Positions 34,254-47,846 of a DNA stretch of 60,000 bases are shown piece by piece (positions within the stretch are counted from its first letter, which is position 1; every line of letters starts with the position of its first letter). This stretch comes from Antedon mediterranea (lineage: Eukaryota > Echinodermata > Crinoidea > Comatulida > Antedonidae). A program made the translations under genes and the position numbers. The stretch lies in NCBI RefSeq assembly GCF_964355755.1, contig NC_092674.1, positions 27,022,001-27,082,000 of the forward strand. Direction: 5' to 3'. The notes below the pieces were generated by a model, which saw only the letters and a list, made by a program, of their open reading frames with translations, made no database searches and was not told the DNA's origin.

Positions 34254-37200
34254 CACTTATAGACTACCAACACCATTTCTGGTTTGTGTAATTTAACTTA
34301 ATGTACTACCCATCTGTTTGATAACACATTGAGAATAATGTAGTCTGTTGCATATTTCTGGGAGGAAAATGTAATGTTGTCCTGAAAGAAATCACATACC
34401 AGTCAGAACAAAAGACAATTATACCTTTCATTTGAAATCGTTAATTTTTTTGCAAAACACATCTGGTTATACAGTTTTTTAAAGCGTAAATGTTGGTGAG
34501 AATCCAATTTTAATACTTTAAACAAACTTGACGTAATGCGGCACAGATGATATATGGTTTTGGGTTGAGTAGTGTCTTTATAGGAAAAGTATTGTGCAAT
34601 CTTAGTAAATCGTAGATAAACACGCTTCAACATTTATAACAAATGTATAGGACGGAACATTGATGTAATGTTGTTGGGTGATAGGTCTTTACATTATGTT
34701 GTCTGAGGCAGTTGTACTAAATTAGCCATAGAATGATGTATCATGGGAAACCTTTCTTGTTTATTAATCAGAGACCATTGGTAGATTGCAATGCATCATT
34801 GGTAATTTCAGGTCCGAACTTAAAAAAATTAAGTATCGGATGACTTTGTAAATCATGGCCAACACATAGAGGGTGCTATGATATTTACAAAATACTTCCA
34901 AATATAGAGCGCTAATTTAAATACCTATAGTAAACAATTGGTATTAGAAACTTTCAAATTGTGACTTATATGCCTATGTACATTGTCGAACATCATTGCG
35001 TCACCAATGCATGTTTCACATTAGTTAAAACTAAAAGTGCCTAATTAGGACTAAAGAGATTATGGTAAATTTATTCAGATCAGAAGAAATCGCATCTTTA
35101 GGGATCTGAGAGATTACTTTAAATACCTAGAAATTCCCGTAGTTTTTAGGAGACTTGGAGGATCAAGAGAATTTTGTTGCTGTAGATTAAACGTACAAAT
35201 AATAAAGATTAAAGTTGTCGTTACCATGGGTACAGATTGCAATGAAAATGGAATTTTTTTCTTGCATAATATTAATGTTGTCTGGTGCATTTTCAGTACA
35301 GTTTTTAAAACAGTAATATTGCCTTGTTGAGTACTGTAAACTTTTAAATCATCTTGGAGTGGATGATCCATTTTTTGCTAAGCCTAAAATGAGACTTATT
35401 TATTCAGTATAAGTAAATTCCTTTCATTAAATGATTAAAAATGTAAAAAATTTGTCATTGATCATAGTTGATGGTTGTGGGAATGTCCCGGTATGTAACC
35501 CGACCTTTCTCTCAGCTCAGCGACTGACCTGCGCCCAATTCCGCATAGGTCGCTGGAACCCTACTGCTATTTTCAATTGTAGTGTCCATCAAAATGTGGT
35601 AAAATGTAAATGAAATCGGCACATAGGATCAGAATAGCTCATATGTATAGGAAATGTCAATATTAAAGGTATCCTGCTGTTTTAATACTATTGTGGAGCA
35701 CAGTTAAACCATTAAATGTGAAATGTATGATAATTGCCAACTCTGTTATATAATAGTTCATCGGTTAATTGGCATCGTCACAAAGAAGTTGACGTAAGAT
35801 CTTCATTTGTCGTTATTTCCAAATTAATTAATCATATCTTATTAATTTATTAACACTTAACCAACGATTAATTTAATGTACATTTAATGACAGACTGACC
35901 AACAGTATTTTTATTTATAATAATAATATATATGAAATCTATCAACAGTTGAAAATGGCATTACCTTTTTCAAAGTACTAAAGCCTTGTTCACACTAGAC
36001 TAGTAAAATCTTAACTTAAAAACTTGACTTAAAAATGTTAAATTTAACCAAAGTTTACTTCAATAGGCCATGGATACTGTTTTATTATTTTGTACTATTT
36101 AGGGAAAACTTTCAGAACTCAACAAAAAGCATCCCCTTAATAGGGTTGTGTCAACTAAATAAAGTTCAAAACATATATTGGCCCTTAATAAGGATATCCC
36201 GTGAATTGAGGTGTCCAGAAGTTTTATGGTATTTCTACTGTATAGAATACAAAATTCCTTTATCTTACACAATATCTTGAAACTTTATAGGGATACCAAT
36301 TCTCATTTCTCATTCCTAAGTGTGCAATCAATGCGTCCACACTGTGATGTAGACTTGCGCTATCTCAAGGTTCATCAGTGCAATAGCATTATGATATAAT
36401 AGAGCAATTATATATATTCATTTATTCTAATAACACAGGTGTCACTATAATCAATAAGTTCATCATTTTATTAAATACTTATTATTGGAATTGAAATTTA
36501 ATATTCCCTCATGGCGAACTTCTTTGAAATTCAAATTCTATTTGCCACTCATTGTTTTTGTATTAGTTAATTTTATATAAACTCTTAAAGAGTTTAAAAA
36601 GTTAGAAATATTATTAAAAAAGTAAAACAGTTAAAAAAAGCAAATACAATTCATTTCTTAAATGTGCTACTGGTATTTTTTATGTGAGTATTGAAATTGA
36701 ACCATTGGGATATTTAAACCAATTTGTAGCATTAATGATTCCATTGCCGTGAGCTTCTAAGGTAGTAAAGTATAGGGTTCAGATATCAAATCATTTGGAA
36801 TTGGTAGCTTATCTTTATCGTAATAGTTTAGTTACATGTGGTCTCTTTCTTTTCGGTCCTTTTCTTAATTTCTTCTCCTTCTTTTGATTCTATTTTTTCT
36901 CAGTTTTTTGCTTACAGCGTTTCTTGTTTTTTTCCGTCTTGATCCTCTTTTTTCCAAAGTTTGTTTTCTAATTTATTTTAATAATAAATATTTTTATAGT
37001 AAAATAATATTTTTCATTGATTCTTGTTGGTCTTTTAGCACATCAGTAAACAGCCCTTTGTAATTATTATTATTATTACTCTTCTTTCCTACTGAAGAAA
37101 CTAAATTTTTTATCATCGGAAAAAGTAGAAGATAAGAGTATACAGAACATAGGTACAGCCAAACAATAGAGCTAAAAAAAATTTTTTTTACTTGTAATTT

Positions 37201-39312
37201 GTCTAATTTTCAAGTTTATACTTCAGGAGAAAAGTAGGACATATTGATGTACATTCTGAAAACACTGTTTAAACTTTGTAAGTGTACACTATCAATACTT
37301 AAATATTTAGAGTCTTCCAACAGCTTATTAAAAACAGCAACTGTTTCTATGTTGGAACTCAGGATTTGTTTATACAACCTCTGTTGACAAGCATTGGCAA
37401 TTCTATACAGTATTACTATATTATATAAAAGGAGTATTAGATAGTTTGTATACAGCCACCCAAAAGTACACATACCCTTGTAACCTAAGCACAGTCTTGC
37501 TAAGAAGTTGTGTGGAACATCGTCGGCGGCCACTAACAGGTGGGCCTCTCACTGTCTCCTAATTCAACGGTAGACTCACCAGTATCTGTCTATCGATTTC
37601 TTACCTAGGCTACTGATTAATCCGGTTATTGAGTAATTTCTAATAAAAGCATTGAGAAACATAGCAGAAATACTTGTATGGACCATAGCAGGCTAGTCAC
37701 ATGGTGAGAACACTTAGCATCTTGTTGCTTTTTTGAGTTATATTTGGAATCTTTCTTTGTTTTTATTATGATAAATAAACGTTAAATCCAATTAAAATGT
37801 TTATATTTATTACTTGTTTGCATGCGAACCATTGGTATTTGGAAAGATCGTTAAAAATCAATCAAAATACTTCACATGTGCTATCAGTGAGTATTAGTTG
37901 TTGTATTGTTTGTTTTGGGATAATTCACCAATATTTGCATTCACTTTAAACTGACTAGTTATTTTTTTAAATAATCTTGTCATTATACAAAATTGTAATT
38001 TAAGAAGTCAGTTACTTTATTATTCAATTTCTTCATGACAATGACAAATATCATTTTAGTAACGTTATACACTTAAAAATGGTCTACAAATATAGCTATT
38101 TAATTGTTGTATAAGTAAAGTTTTACATATTGCTAAAATGCTAATATTAGCCTTGTTAAATAGCTATTGTGTTTAAATGCGTTAACATCTTTAGTATACA
38201 AAGTTGTAATTTAAGAGAGAATTCCTCCTTGTTCTCCAATGTTGGACTTGTTCGACCAATAGTTTGTTTCAAATGTTACCCCCTTTATTTGACTCTTATA
38301 TAAATATGTACTAGTTCCTTCATTAATTTGTACTTGCCTTTGTAATTTTGACTCTGTGAATCAAAATTGAAACTAAAAACAAATGTATATTAAAAACAAG
38401 TGTAAATTTAGGGAGAGACCGTAAAGTGTCTTTTTTGTTTACTGAAACAACTTTCCATTATTACATAATAATCGACACACTATAACAATTTCAACAGAAG
38501 CTTAAATTTATTTAGGTTTCATAAACTACTTAAACTATGTTTGTAATGCAATATATGATATTTTATTCAACTGTGAAAAGAAACTTATTTTATCATTTTT
38601 CATCAAACATCCGATTACTCCCATGTCAAATTGATTAAGATTCTATAAAGATAAAATGCACCAATTTTCACAGGCCGACCTATTTTTAAAGAATGCAATA
38701 GATTCCTGTAATGGACCCCCCTTTAGCATCTCTAACCATCTAATAAAAGATTTAACTTGAGCTAATTCCCATCAATGACCATGCTCACACATTCTGCCCT
38801 CACATGTGGACATAACCAAGGGGACATCTTAACAATTTGGCCCTCCAAATAATTCCAAACAGAAGTTTCAGAAATATTTACTATTTATGTAACATGTATC
38901 TCAGCAGATTTTAAGTGTTTTTTGTTTGTTTTATGTTTTTACAGTGTGTACTGTACCTTTTTTTTTTCACAGAAAACATTTTTTTTTTTATATTATTTGG
39001 ATTGCCTTATGTAAATAAGAATATTTTCCTTTAGTTTAGAAAAGTTCACAAATGAATTAAAAGCTTGATTATATCTGGATGAGATTTGAGACAGTGTTAA
39101 AAATAATCAATAAGACCAAATTTAAAAAAAATCCTTTTTTTTTAACTTGTTTGAGTTTGTTTGTTGGTTTTATATTTAATGATTTCCTTTTTTATGAACT
39201 TAAAACATCATTACTGGTCAATTTCTTGTACATTTTATTTTCCTAAATTATTATTTATGAAATCATTGAGTATATAATTATGCATATTTAATTTATCCTA
39301 ACTTTACATAGG

Positions 39313-39438
39313 TGATCCCTAGGGTGGAATTACCAGGTGCCATTTGAATGTCATCTCAATTTTAACCTGTTTAAAAGGTTTCATATCGGGAAAATGACAC
39401 CATATCATCCAATTATAAATGGACAAATTAAGACCAAG
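39313..39438 (+). pseudogene. Probable Ty3/gypsy-type integrase scrap
   Basis: The frame through NLFKRFHIGKMTPYHP then IINGQIKTK matches the end of the retrotransposon integrase core, where the family has a TPYHP box followed by NGQ and the last catalytic Glu. Upstream, one frame over, GDP-GG sits where the family has Asp-Gln-Gly. The position of the catalytic Glu is Lys here. No LTR, protease or RT is seen around it, and similarity is lost on the 3' side. It is a short decayed fragment. Confidence 0.5.
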
Positions 39439-41577
39439 TGGCAACATTGTTCAATTTCCTTTAGAACTTCACCAGCATGGTTTATCGGCAGGGCTCCCTC
39501 ACTTACAACGAGAAAACATGTGAATACATTCTCGGGCATTATTGGTTTCCAGAAATGCTGTGTAAATATCCTGTTTCGTTGTTTTCCACTCTCTCGTTCC
39601 CAGGAGGTTGTTACAAAGTGGTAAACATTAACACAACTGTAATTGTATCGTTTGAGAATTTGCTACAGGAACTACAGAATAAAGTACAAATAAAGCACTA
39701 ATTTTTCTTGTGAATTAATTACAAATTAATTTCTACTAGTATTTTGTTTCTCAGACTGTTGTTTTTGCAAAAGCTTTCAATCTTATTTGTTCTTATTCTT
39801 TGCGGCTTTCTCAAATGCAAAATCTTATGTCCATATTTAGCTTGAAGTACCTACAGTAAGCACTGTAGTTCTAGTAACATGTTTTCCACGAAGAGAATTC
39901 CCTCTTTCTACGAGCATGTATGGTTTTAGATTAAGAGTTGTAAATAGCGAAAATGATCTGGTTAGGTGTACCACAAACTATTTGTTACGATATTCAAATC
40001 TCTACACTAAGTGGGAAGAAATCCTATTTTAGTTTGATTTTCCGGTTTGTATTATTTTTTGTTGTACAGTATATATGGAATATTTATTCTGAAATAAAGT
40101 AATAAAATCAAATTAAAATTACTGTACTTGAAGTATATACTCTGTTATTTTTCAATATACATATTATTTTGAATGATTTTGGTTTTTCATGATTGTTTTT
40201 TCTTGAAATATTGTTTATTTTCTAAGATTTCAAGCGAGTGGTCTTATAAAAAGTGTATATTTGCCATACAGTAGTTTGATTATATAGATTTGCTCTCCAA
40301 TCACTAAAGGTATTTATCCCCGAGTTTGCATTCCTGCTGGGAATACGCAAATCCACAGTATTATTGATTAAATCATCTGCTTTCATTTGGCTTCAAAATA
40401 ATTCAGGTTAAGTGGCGTTAATCTAATACAAATGATTTAAATTATTCGCATGAATCTAGTACATTTCATAGTAAGCAAATGTATGAAGTGTTGAACTCTT
40501 GAAATTTTTATTTTCTTACCTAAATTACCTAACCGAGGAGAAATTGCTTTATTTTTAAGTTTTTAGTTTAAGCCTAACCTATTTCTTTTTTCCCCTAATT
40601 TTTTTCCATAATTTTTCCTTCTTTTCTTGTTTTGGCATTAGTTAAATAACATTCACAGAGCATTCTTTTTAGAACATAAAGTTTTGTATTTTTCATTACT
40701 GGTATAGTACTTTCTTCTTTTAAAAAAAAAATAGTTTAATCAATTATTTCCAGTTTTAATTTACCTTTTTTTTTAGCCTTTTTAATATCCTCAGCTTTTT
40801 TCTAATGACTATTATATGAAAAGGCTGTCTCCATTAAACTATTTGTTGCTAGTAGAAAATATCCGTCAATAATAATACTAGTTATTCAAAGGAGAGCCGA
40901 CATATTTCGGCAGGAAAGGGCCAACAAAATGTAGACAATGAAACAAGTCTGATAATTACATATTAGAACAGACTTGGAATTAAACTTAGTTTGATATGAA
41001 AACAGCGAGCTGCTTTTTCTATACAGACATTTGTTTTTCTAGTTACTGTAATAACAAACATTCATTTGATGAATTGATGGTAAAGTACATGGTCTTGGGC
41101 GCTTCACTTTGCCCTGGACTATGAAAACAAAAGAACTAAGGAAGCTATTAACAAACCAAGTGTATATGTTTGCAAATTGGTGTTGATTGAAAAATGTCAG
41201 AAAAATGGAGAAACATAGAAAATTTGAAAAACAGTCCACCAAACACTCATATATTAAATACATTGCATTATTACACAATTGTCCTATTCTAGTGTGGTGG
41301 TACTAAGTAGCTAAACCTATTGTAGCAAAATCTGGGTTTGAATATTAAATGCTCTCAAAGAACTGAGCCTCGTAATAAGTCTTGACCGTAGGTGTGCTTG
41401 AATAATAGCATCAGAAATGTGATTTGTGTCTTGATTTATAAACAATAAAAATATTTTGTAGGTAATAGAATAGAATACAAATCAAGTGATCAAGTTCATC
41501 AAATAATCTAAATATTTAGATATTATAATACAAACAAGTTTTGCAAGAATACTTTATACTGAGCAAGATAATGTTTG

Positions 41578-41751
41578 TACGGTGGCTGATTTCCGCCAAA
41601 GAAAAAAATTATCTTATAATAATACGGCGTTATAACGCCGTAATTAGGGCGTTATAACGTCGTATTAGGGCGTTATAATGTCGTATTAGGGCGTTATAAC
41701 ACCGTATTATTATAAAATAATTTTTTTCTTTGGCCGAAATCAGCCACCGTA
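41578..41751. mobile_element. Foldback MITE with internal 21-bp array
   Basis: TACGGTGGCTGATTTCCGCC at the left and its inverse at the right extend to about 60-bp arms with few mismatches (through CAAAGAAAAAAATTAT and TATAATAATACGG). Both ends begin with TA. The middle has three to four copies of TTAGGGCGTTATAACGTCGTA, each carrying the palindrome GCGTTATAACGC. It has no coding sequence. Confidence 0.85.
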
Positions 41752-43965
41752 TGTTTGAAGCAAAAAGGGTAATAAAAAAAAAACCTCCAAGAAGAACAGA
41801 TATTTAAAATGGTCCAATTCAAATCTTAATCAACGTTCTTAACCTGGCTTCTCTAAAGAAAAAAAAGGGAAAATTACCAAAACCTGAAAACATTTTTTTC
41901 AGGATTTAGAAAAGAAAACTAAAAAGTCATGCCATGTAATTCTTTTCTACCTATTGAAGGCATAATATTAACTCATTCATTCCCTAATAAAAACAAAAGT
42001 GACAAACATTTCCACTTGTTAATTAAAATTACAAATTTACCAGCAGTTTTTTCAGTTAACTTGGAACAACACGTACAGGTCAATAAGATCGCTTTAAAAC
42101 GCAGCTTGCGTTTCATTGCCAAAGTAACTACTGATCTGATTTAAGCAGGGTACTTTTAGACTGGTGCTAAGACTTAAGTGTTTATTGATTTGGTGACTTT
42201 ACACCTGTGTTTCTTTTAATGTTTTTGTCCTACTTCTACACTTTTCTGAAGGTTCCTAGTTCCATCTGAGCCAAACCACCAAAAAAAAAGACAATATATT
42301 TAGTGAACAGTGTGCGAGTAGTTTTGATGTACGAGATACTTTTGTTTATATTTGAATTTAACAGACAACTTTAAGGTCTCCAGCAAGCATTAATTTTTTG
42401 TTGCTTTAGTCATTATTTATCTTCTTTTCTTTCTGTATAAATGTTAAAAATTGGGTTAATAACCTGGTTGGAGCATGGAGAGGTACTTGGTTTTACAACA
42501 AGCTATCAACTACATTATTGGCCATTGTTTAATTTTAAAAGAAGCAGAATAATAGTTAGTAACCTGGTTAAAGGTACCTGGTTTATAGAATCATAACCTG
42601 GTTTTATTGTATCCATTTTGTTATTCTGCAAGAGAAAGCATCTCATGATTGGACTAATCGAATTTTTCAGATTTAGAAAATATTACCAAAGAAAGGAAAG
42701 TGTGCTATGTTTTACCATGGTTTTACCAAAGATTCTAATAGTTTAAACAGTGTTCTTTATTATAGTAATGTTTTCTTTTTTTTTGTTTTTTCCTCAAAAT
42801 TTTCCTATTTGCACTAATGATTTTAATATTGATTTAATGTTCAAAGATATAATTAAAACGTTTCACATACAAAATAAATGATTGAGTAAACTTGCAATGC
42901 ATCAAGCAAGTGGAAATATGTGCTCATGTGGAATTATAACTAAATATTATGATTGTTATGTACCGTACTTAGTTTGTATCCTTCATGCTAAGGCAATAAA
43001 ACTGTAATTAGCTTAAGTAACTGATAAGGGCAATAGTTTGTCCGTGATGTAAGCCATTAATTTTCTCTTGAACTTTATGGCATTAGAAAAACAAATTTAA
43101 TTGTGCATTGATTAGCACTAGAGGGTTTTGTCAGGGGCAACCGCCAAAGGTGGGTTAAAATGGGTTAATCACAGTATGTCTGATCTAAAACAATTATAAT
43201 CATTTTAAAGACACCCTGTGCGTGTTGGCCCTGATGGTAGGAGGCATGCAAAAGGTTCCAACGCAATCTAAGTTCACTTTAAAATAACGATATTGGCAGA
43301 TTTGTCACGGAAATGTACGTAGACAAAACATTAATTGCCGTTGGTGTCCATGTGTTAAAGAATTTTAAACATTTGGATAATAATCTATAGATGTGAGCAA
43401 ACGTTGATTAAGTATTGGTGAATTTTTCAACCTTAAGATAAACTAAACTCTTGATGATACGACAAAAAAGAACATACAATTGAAATTTGAAGTGTGATCA
43501 TCATCATGACTTTCCAATAGTGACGTAAAACTCATGAAGTGTAAAGGAGAGGGGTGGGGGTAATGGGGTCTCATTAATTATGATTAATTTTTGGGTCTCA
43601 ACATCTTCTTTACATTTTGTTGCCAATTTTTAAAATAAAATGTTTCTTGTCAAGAAATGAACTGTGAAAGTGTGACTATATAGTTTACCTATCTGAATTC
43701 TGATGCCCCAAAAACTATAAACCCTCTCAATCAAAACTGGACCTAGTTTTAAATTAAAGGTCCAAAAATATTTTTTGATATGAAGACCAGAATATACAAC
43801 CAGATTTGTTTATGGCAGAATTTCCAATTTTGACAAGAGTTTGCTATAATAAGATATTATATAATTTTGCTACACAAATGTGTTGTATTTTTGTTGTTAC
43901 TCTCTGTTGAGCAGACGATATAATAATTATAATACAATATTTAATTTATCTTTTGTTACATACAG

Positions 43966-44092
43966 GAAGAAGATTATTACACATCCAGCAAAGAGGATCG
44001 GTTTCGTTCATTTGCATCTTGTGAATATGATGGCCAGATCTATATGACGATGCAAGATTTCTTGGAATCGATCACAGAGGAGAATCCTAGAC
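43966..44092 (+). CDS. MICU-family protein, exon 2
   Basis: 127 bases with acceptor TTACATACAG and donor C|GTAAGT, entering in phase 0 and leaving in phase 1. The 42 full codons read EEDYYTSSKEDRFRSFASCE and then YDGQIYMTMQDFLESITEEN with PR at the end. This is the hallmark opening of the MICU core: an RF-x-FAS motif, then a GQ-(I/L)-(Y/F)-MT box and a DF-(L/I) helix. The -YTSSKEDRFRSFAS stretch resembles vertebrate MICU3 more than MICU1. It precedes the first EF-hand. Codon use and exon length look normal, with no damage. Confidence 0.88.
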
Positions 44093-46535
44093 GTAAGTTC
44101 TTGTTAGAGATCATGTCAACATTATACTGCAGTTACTGCAGTAGTAACTAAATTTTATTTACTCTTTCACCTGCACGTATATCGAGATTTGGTAAGATAG
44201 GCTTTGTTGCAGTGAATGTATCATTCATAACATTTTAAATTTAAAAACAAACTAAAGTCATGTTACTGCAGAAAGAACTTATTTACTGCAGTAAAGTAAT
44301 CACTTAGATGTGGTTTCAGAATCTCTTCACTTATTTGTGCCATTCCATCTGTCTGTTAATCCAAATGTTTTTTTTTAGAAAAGTAAATTAGTGAGCAGAA
44401 GGTTAAGCTACTGTGGAAATGGGCTATTTTGGTGTTTTTTTTAAAGTAAATGTGACAAAATTTGTGAAAAACTGCTTCTATAAAAATATAGGTTACGGTA
44501 TGTGTGAGGTAGTTGCCCTGCCTGGGCTGTACTTTATTGTACAATTCTAACATTTATGGGGTTTTTATGGATACCATTGCAACATTCAGACCAATTTTAC
44601 GAGATCTATTCTCCTCTTCGCTTAGATTTCCTCCAAATACCTATCATAGTTAAACTGTTGTTGCATTTAAAACCTATACAAGATCAAGTTAAATTTATAA
44701 TCCACCAGATACTAGTAAAAATTGGTGGAAGTTTTATTGTTATGGTTTTAGGTACCGTAAGCTAAAGTGTTAGAAAGAGATACAAAGTAAAATCCTAAAG
44801 TGTTTATTGTTTTTCACAGAGAATCATAGTACTTAAGTAGGCGATAATATAAGATTTAAGACAACAGGTGGAGGTAAGATGAAGGGAAAAGGGGGTTTGT
44901 TTGATTGGTGGAATTTATTGATGATTTGTCAATCAGCTTCTAAGCCCACCAACTCCTACCAAATTAGTTGCGAATTCTGCTATGCTATGTTTGCTTAATA
45001 TTTAATTGATGGTGTTATTTGTATCTGATTCAAAAGTGAGTAGTTCTTGGCAAAAGCATGTTGTGTCAGTCTCATAGCTAGCTAGTAGGCCCTATACACT
45101 TACCGTATTTGACTGTGCTGTTAACGTCCCTATTAATGGCCATGACACGGTTATTCATGTCTGAACACACGTCTTCTCTGCTTTTAATTTGTTCACACTG
45201 GTAATAACCCCTGAGTTCAATGAAATTTACTTCTATATAGGAAAGGATGTTGATTGCTTTTTGAAACTGTTGGCATGACTTCCATATTTGATACCCAAGT
45301 CATCTTGATATTAAAAGCAAATTAAACATCAGGTGTGGCAGAAAGGTTTTTTAAAAAGTGCAATGCCAGAGTGGAAGGTGTTTGTATAAATATATGTTGT
45401 GAAATAAAGAGAGGAGGTGAAAGAGAATGTATAGATGTCAACAAAGTTAGATAACTTAATGATATAAATAAAATGACTACAAAAGTACAATGATACTAAA
45501 TTTGAACTTTTTGAAAAACTTGTTTTTAGGAATTTTGGAAAACCAGCCCAAAATCATGCTTGCCCAGAGGAATAATTAATCAATTAGTAAAAAAAGGTTT
45601 TTACTTTTGAGAATCATTAAATCCTTTTTACAATCTTGCTACTTAGTGAAATTATGAAGGCTAAAACCTTCCTCACTATTCCTCACCTAGTGTAATACCA
45701 ACCGTATATTTACTATCAAGACGTGGTGGGTGGGGAGCATTATACATTTGTCATGAAATTAATTTACACGTACGTACGGTAGCTGGCAGTTAAAAGTTGG
45801 CAAAAACAGTATGTAGTCTTAAATTGATGGGAGAACCCTTGATGAAGAGGACTAGCGCAGGGACTTGTCTGTGTGTGTTTTTCTTGGCACCAGTCTGTTC
45901 AGTGTTTGTTTGCTAAGATTACTCAACCTAAAGTGGCCTGGTGATTTAAATTCGCTATATAAACTTATATCATTGTGAATATTGGTAGGTCATCGGCCCA
46001 CTGACTACATTAAGACAATATTTCATCCTTTACATAAAATAACTGTGTCACAACATACCCTCGATGTGCGAATGCTCATTGTAAGTGTAGCTCATGAGGC
46101 GACAACTGTCAGACCAGTTTTATAGGTGACGATAAATGAGAGCTGTGATTCCTTAAATACAATTCATTACACCAAGAAAGGTTTGTTTTACTTACATTAC
46201 AATTTGTTGTTTTTTTTTGTCATATTTTTTAGGGGGACGGTTGAGGGAATAGGGAAGGAACCTGGTACTGTAGCAAGCAAACAAACAAACACAAAACTTT
46301 TTCACAGAACTCATTTAAATTTGTACTGTATGATAGAAGTTTAAAAAACATATGAGTTCTTAAACAACAATAAATTAGTAGAGTCTTTGGCTGATGAAAC
46401 TTTACAATTGAATCCTCTTCCAGCTCACCTGCTAAGGCTCTTGAACTTCAATCTAGCACACTGGTGAACAAGCCGGATGCAAGAATGCTGCCAGTGGATG
46501 TCAACTGTCTTTTGATGGAGAAGACACATCATATT

Positions 46536-46688
46536 AAGCTCTGTCTACATTATCAAACTTGGACAAGAAGATGTCATATCACTACCATATTTGAGCATAT
46601 CACTACCATATTTGAGCATATCACTACCATATTTAGGCACATCACACTTTCTTTTGTCAAACTAGTTTGATAGTGATAGACAGAGGTT
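46536..46688. mobile_element. Foldback MITE, family A, copy 4
   Basis: AAGCTCTGTCTACATTATCA at the left, TTTGATAGTGATAGACAGAG at the right. The centre has expanded into three tandem 21-bp units, CATATCACTACCATATTTGA plus G. The open frame across it is a repeat artefact. Confidence 0.78.
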
Positions 46689-47846
46689 TGCGTGTGTGAC
46701 AATCCTGTGAACCCCAAAAAGTCACTTCTTCATCAATGTCACATGTTAGGCTACTACTATTGTTGATATCCCTTATTTATATAAACTATTGACATGATCT
46801 CACTGGGAGTGTTAAGAACACAAACTTGATTTAAGTTTTATAATCAGCACCCGCTCACCCAGGCAAGTGTTGTTATAATCAGGTTTACTATGCGGCACTC
46901 TTATTTTTTTTTCTATTCTATTTATGGCTTGATAAACCTGGGTTTGTGCACGTAAATCTAGCTACTTTCACGTCGTTGGTTGTAATGTTAGTGGATAATA
47001 AAAAAATTAGTATTAAACAATGCAACAAGGATCTTATACCCAATTATTTTTTTAGAAGATGAAATATAGGAACTGTGCTCTTATCGGGATAAGTCACAAT
47101 CGTACAGTATCCTTGGTATATACAGTTTTAAATAAATTCACCATTGTCTCCTTGATGCAACAATTTTTTTTTTTATATTGGACTTTTGATTCCTTGAAAT
47201 TTTACTTGTTTTCCAGTAATTTGAATTATAGATAGCATAGATATTTCTAGTTCCTCTGTTTGGTTCTTAAGTTTCATCTTTACTTCCTTTTTCCTAATTC
47301 TGGCTACTTGAGTTACACCAGCGATCCACTCTTGAGCCGGCTATTTAGATCCTGAGCGTACAGCTATTAACGCTTAGCACCTGTTTTCCTGTATATTCTC
47401 TGCAAAACCACAACAATAATAATTATATCGTAATAATATCTTATTACTTATTTTTGTTATCGAAACAAATTACTTAAATGAAGACAACAGTGCTCGGTTT
47501 AAAAACAAAAAAAACATTTTTGTTTTTGTATTGATTAAATTTAATACAACTTCTGACTATAATGAATTGCGAGGGCGTTTCCAGGTAATAGTATATTAAT
47601 AGACCTGTATCAATGTTATCATGTTTATCAATTATATTCCTGGGCAGCGGGTAAAAACTGTCCTAATTCAGATAAAGACATTAGTAGAATGAGAGGTTTC
47701 CCCTGAAAACAAGCGTCTTCCTTGTTTATCAACTGTCATCAATTTTTCATAATTATATTTCATATTATTATTATCATCAGTGCAATTGTTATTCATCATA
47801 CAATCAGTGGCTTCTCTAGAGCAGGGCGCTGAAAAGTAAAAAAACA

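Larger units (their letters stand above)
29230..34290 (+). mobile_element. DIRS-type tyrosine-recombinase retrotransposon, 5061 bp
   Basis: DIRS elements use reverse transcriptase plus a tyrosine recombinase, integrating a circle with no target duplication. Here the order is left inverted terminal repeat, gag-like ORF, RT, RNase H remnant with the DIRS-specific region, tyrosine recombinase, internal complementary region, right inverted repeat. Position 29230 and position 34290 are fixed by the internal region at 33964-34061, whose two halves are exact complements of the two outer ends and meet at 34006/34007. No target duplication is seen: the flanks are AATATTAGT on the left and ATTTAAC on the right. 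The element is strikingly GC-rich against the intron and lies in the same orientation as the host gene. It is damaged in gag and RNase H, so it is probably not autonomous. Confidence 0.92.
1499..43965 (+). other. Intron 1 of the MICU-like gene (about 42.5 kb)
   Basis: Bounded by GTAGGC and a pyrimidine-rich acceptor ending TACATACAG. The features inside it are listed separately. The remaining stretches, among them 1499-2780, 7140-8930, 8950-10590, 10640-13460, 15130-17030, 19400-21650, 21735-23370, 24325-28370, 34291-39310 and 41752-43965, are AT-rich with homopolymer runs. I see no supportable gene in them. Short open frames there have no recognisable domains, no biased codon use and no paired splice sites. 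The DIRS retrotransposon and most smaller elements of the window are nested here. Confidence 0.7.

Noticed and set aside
37216-37533. 105-codon minus-strand frame
   Set aside because: It opens at a non-ATG codon, has AT-driven composition and no recognisable motif or splice structure. A decayed fragment cannot be excluded.
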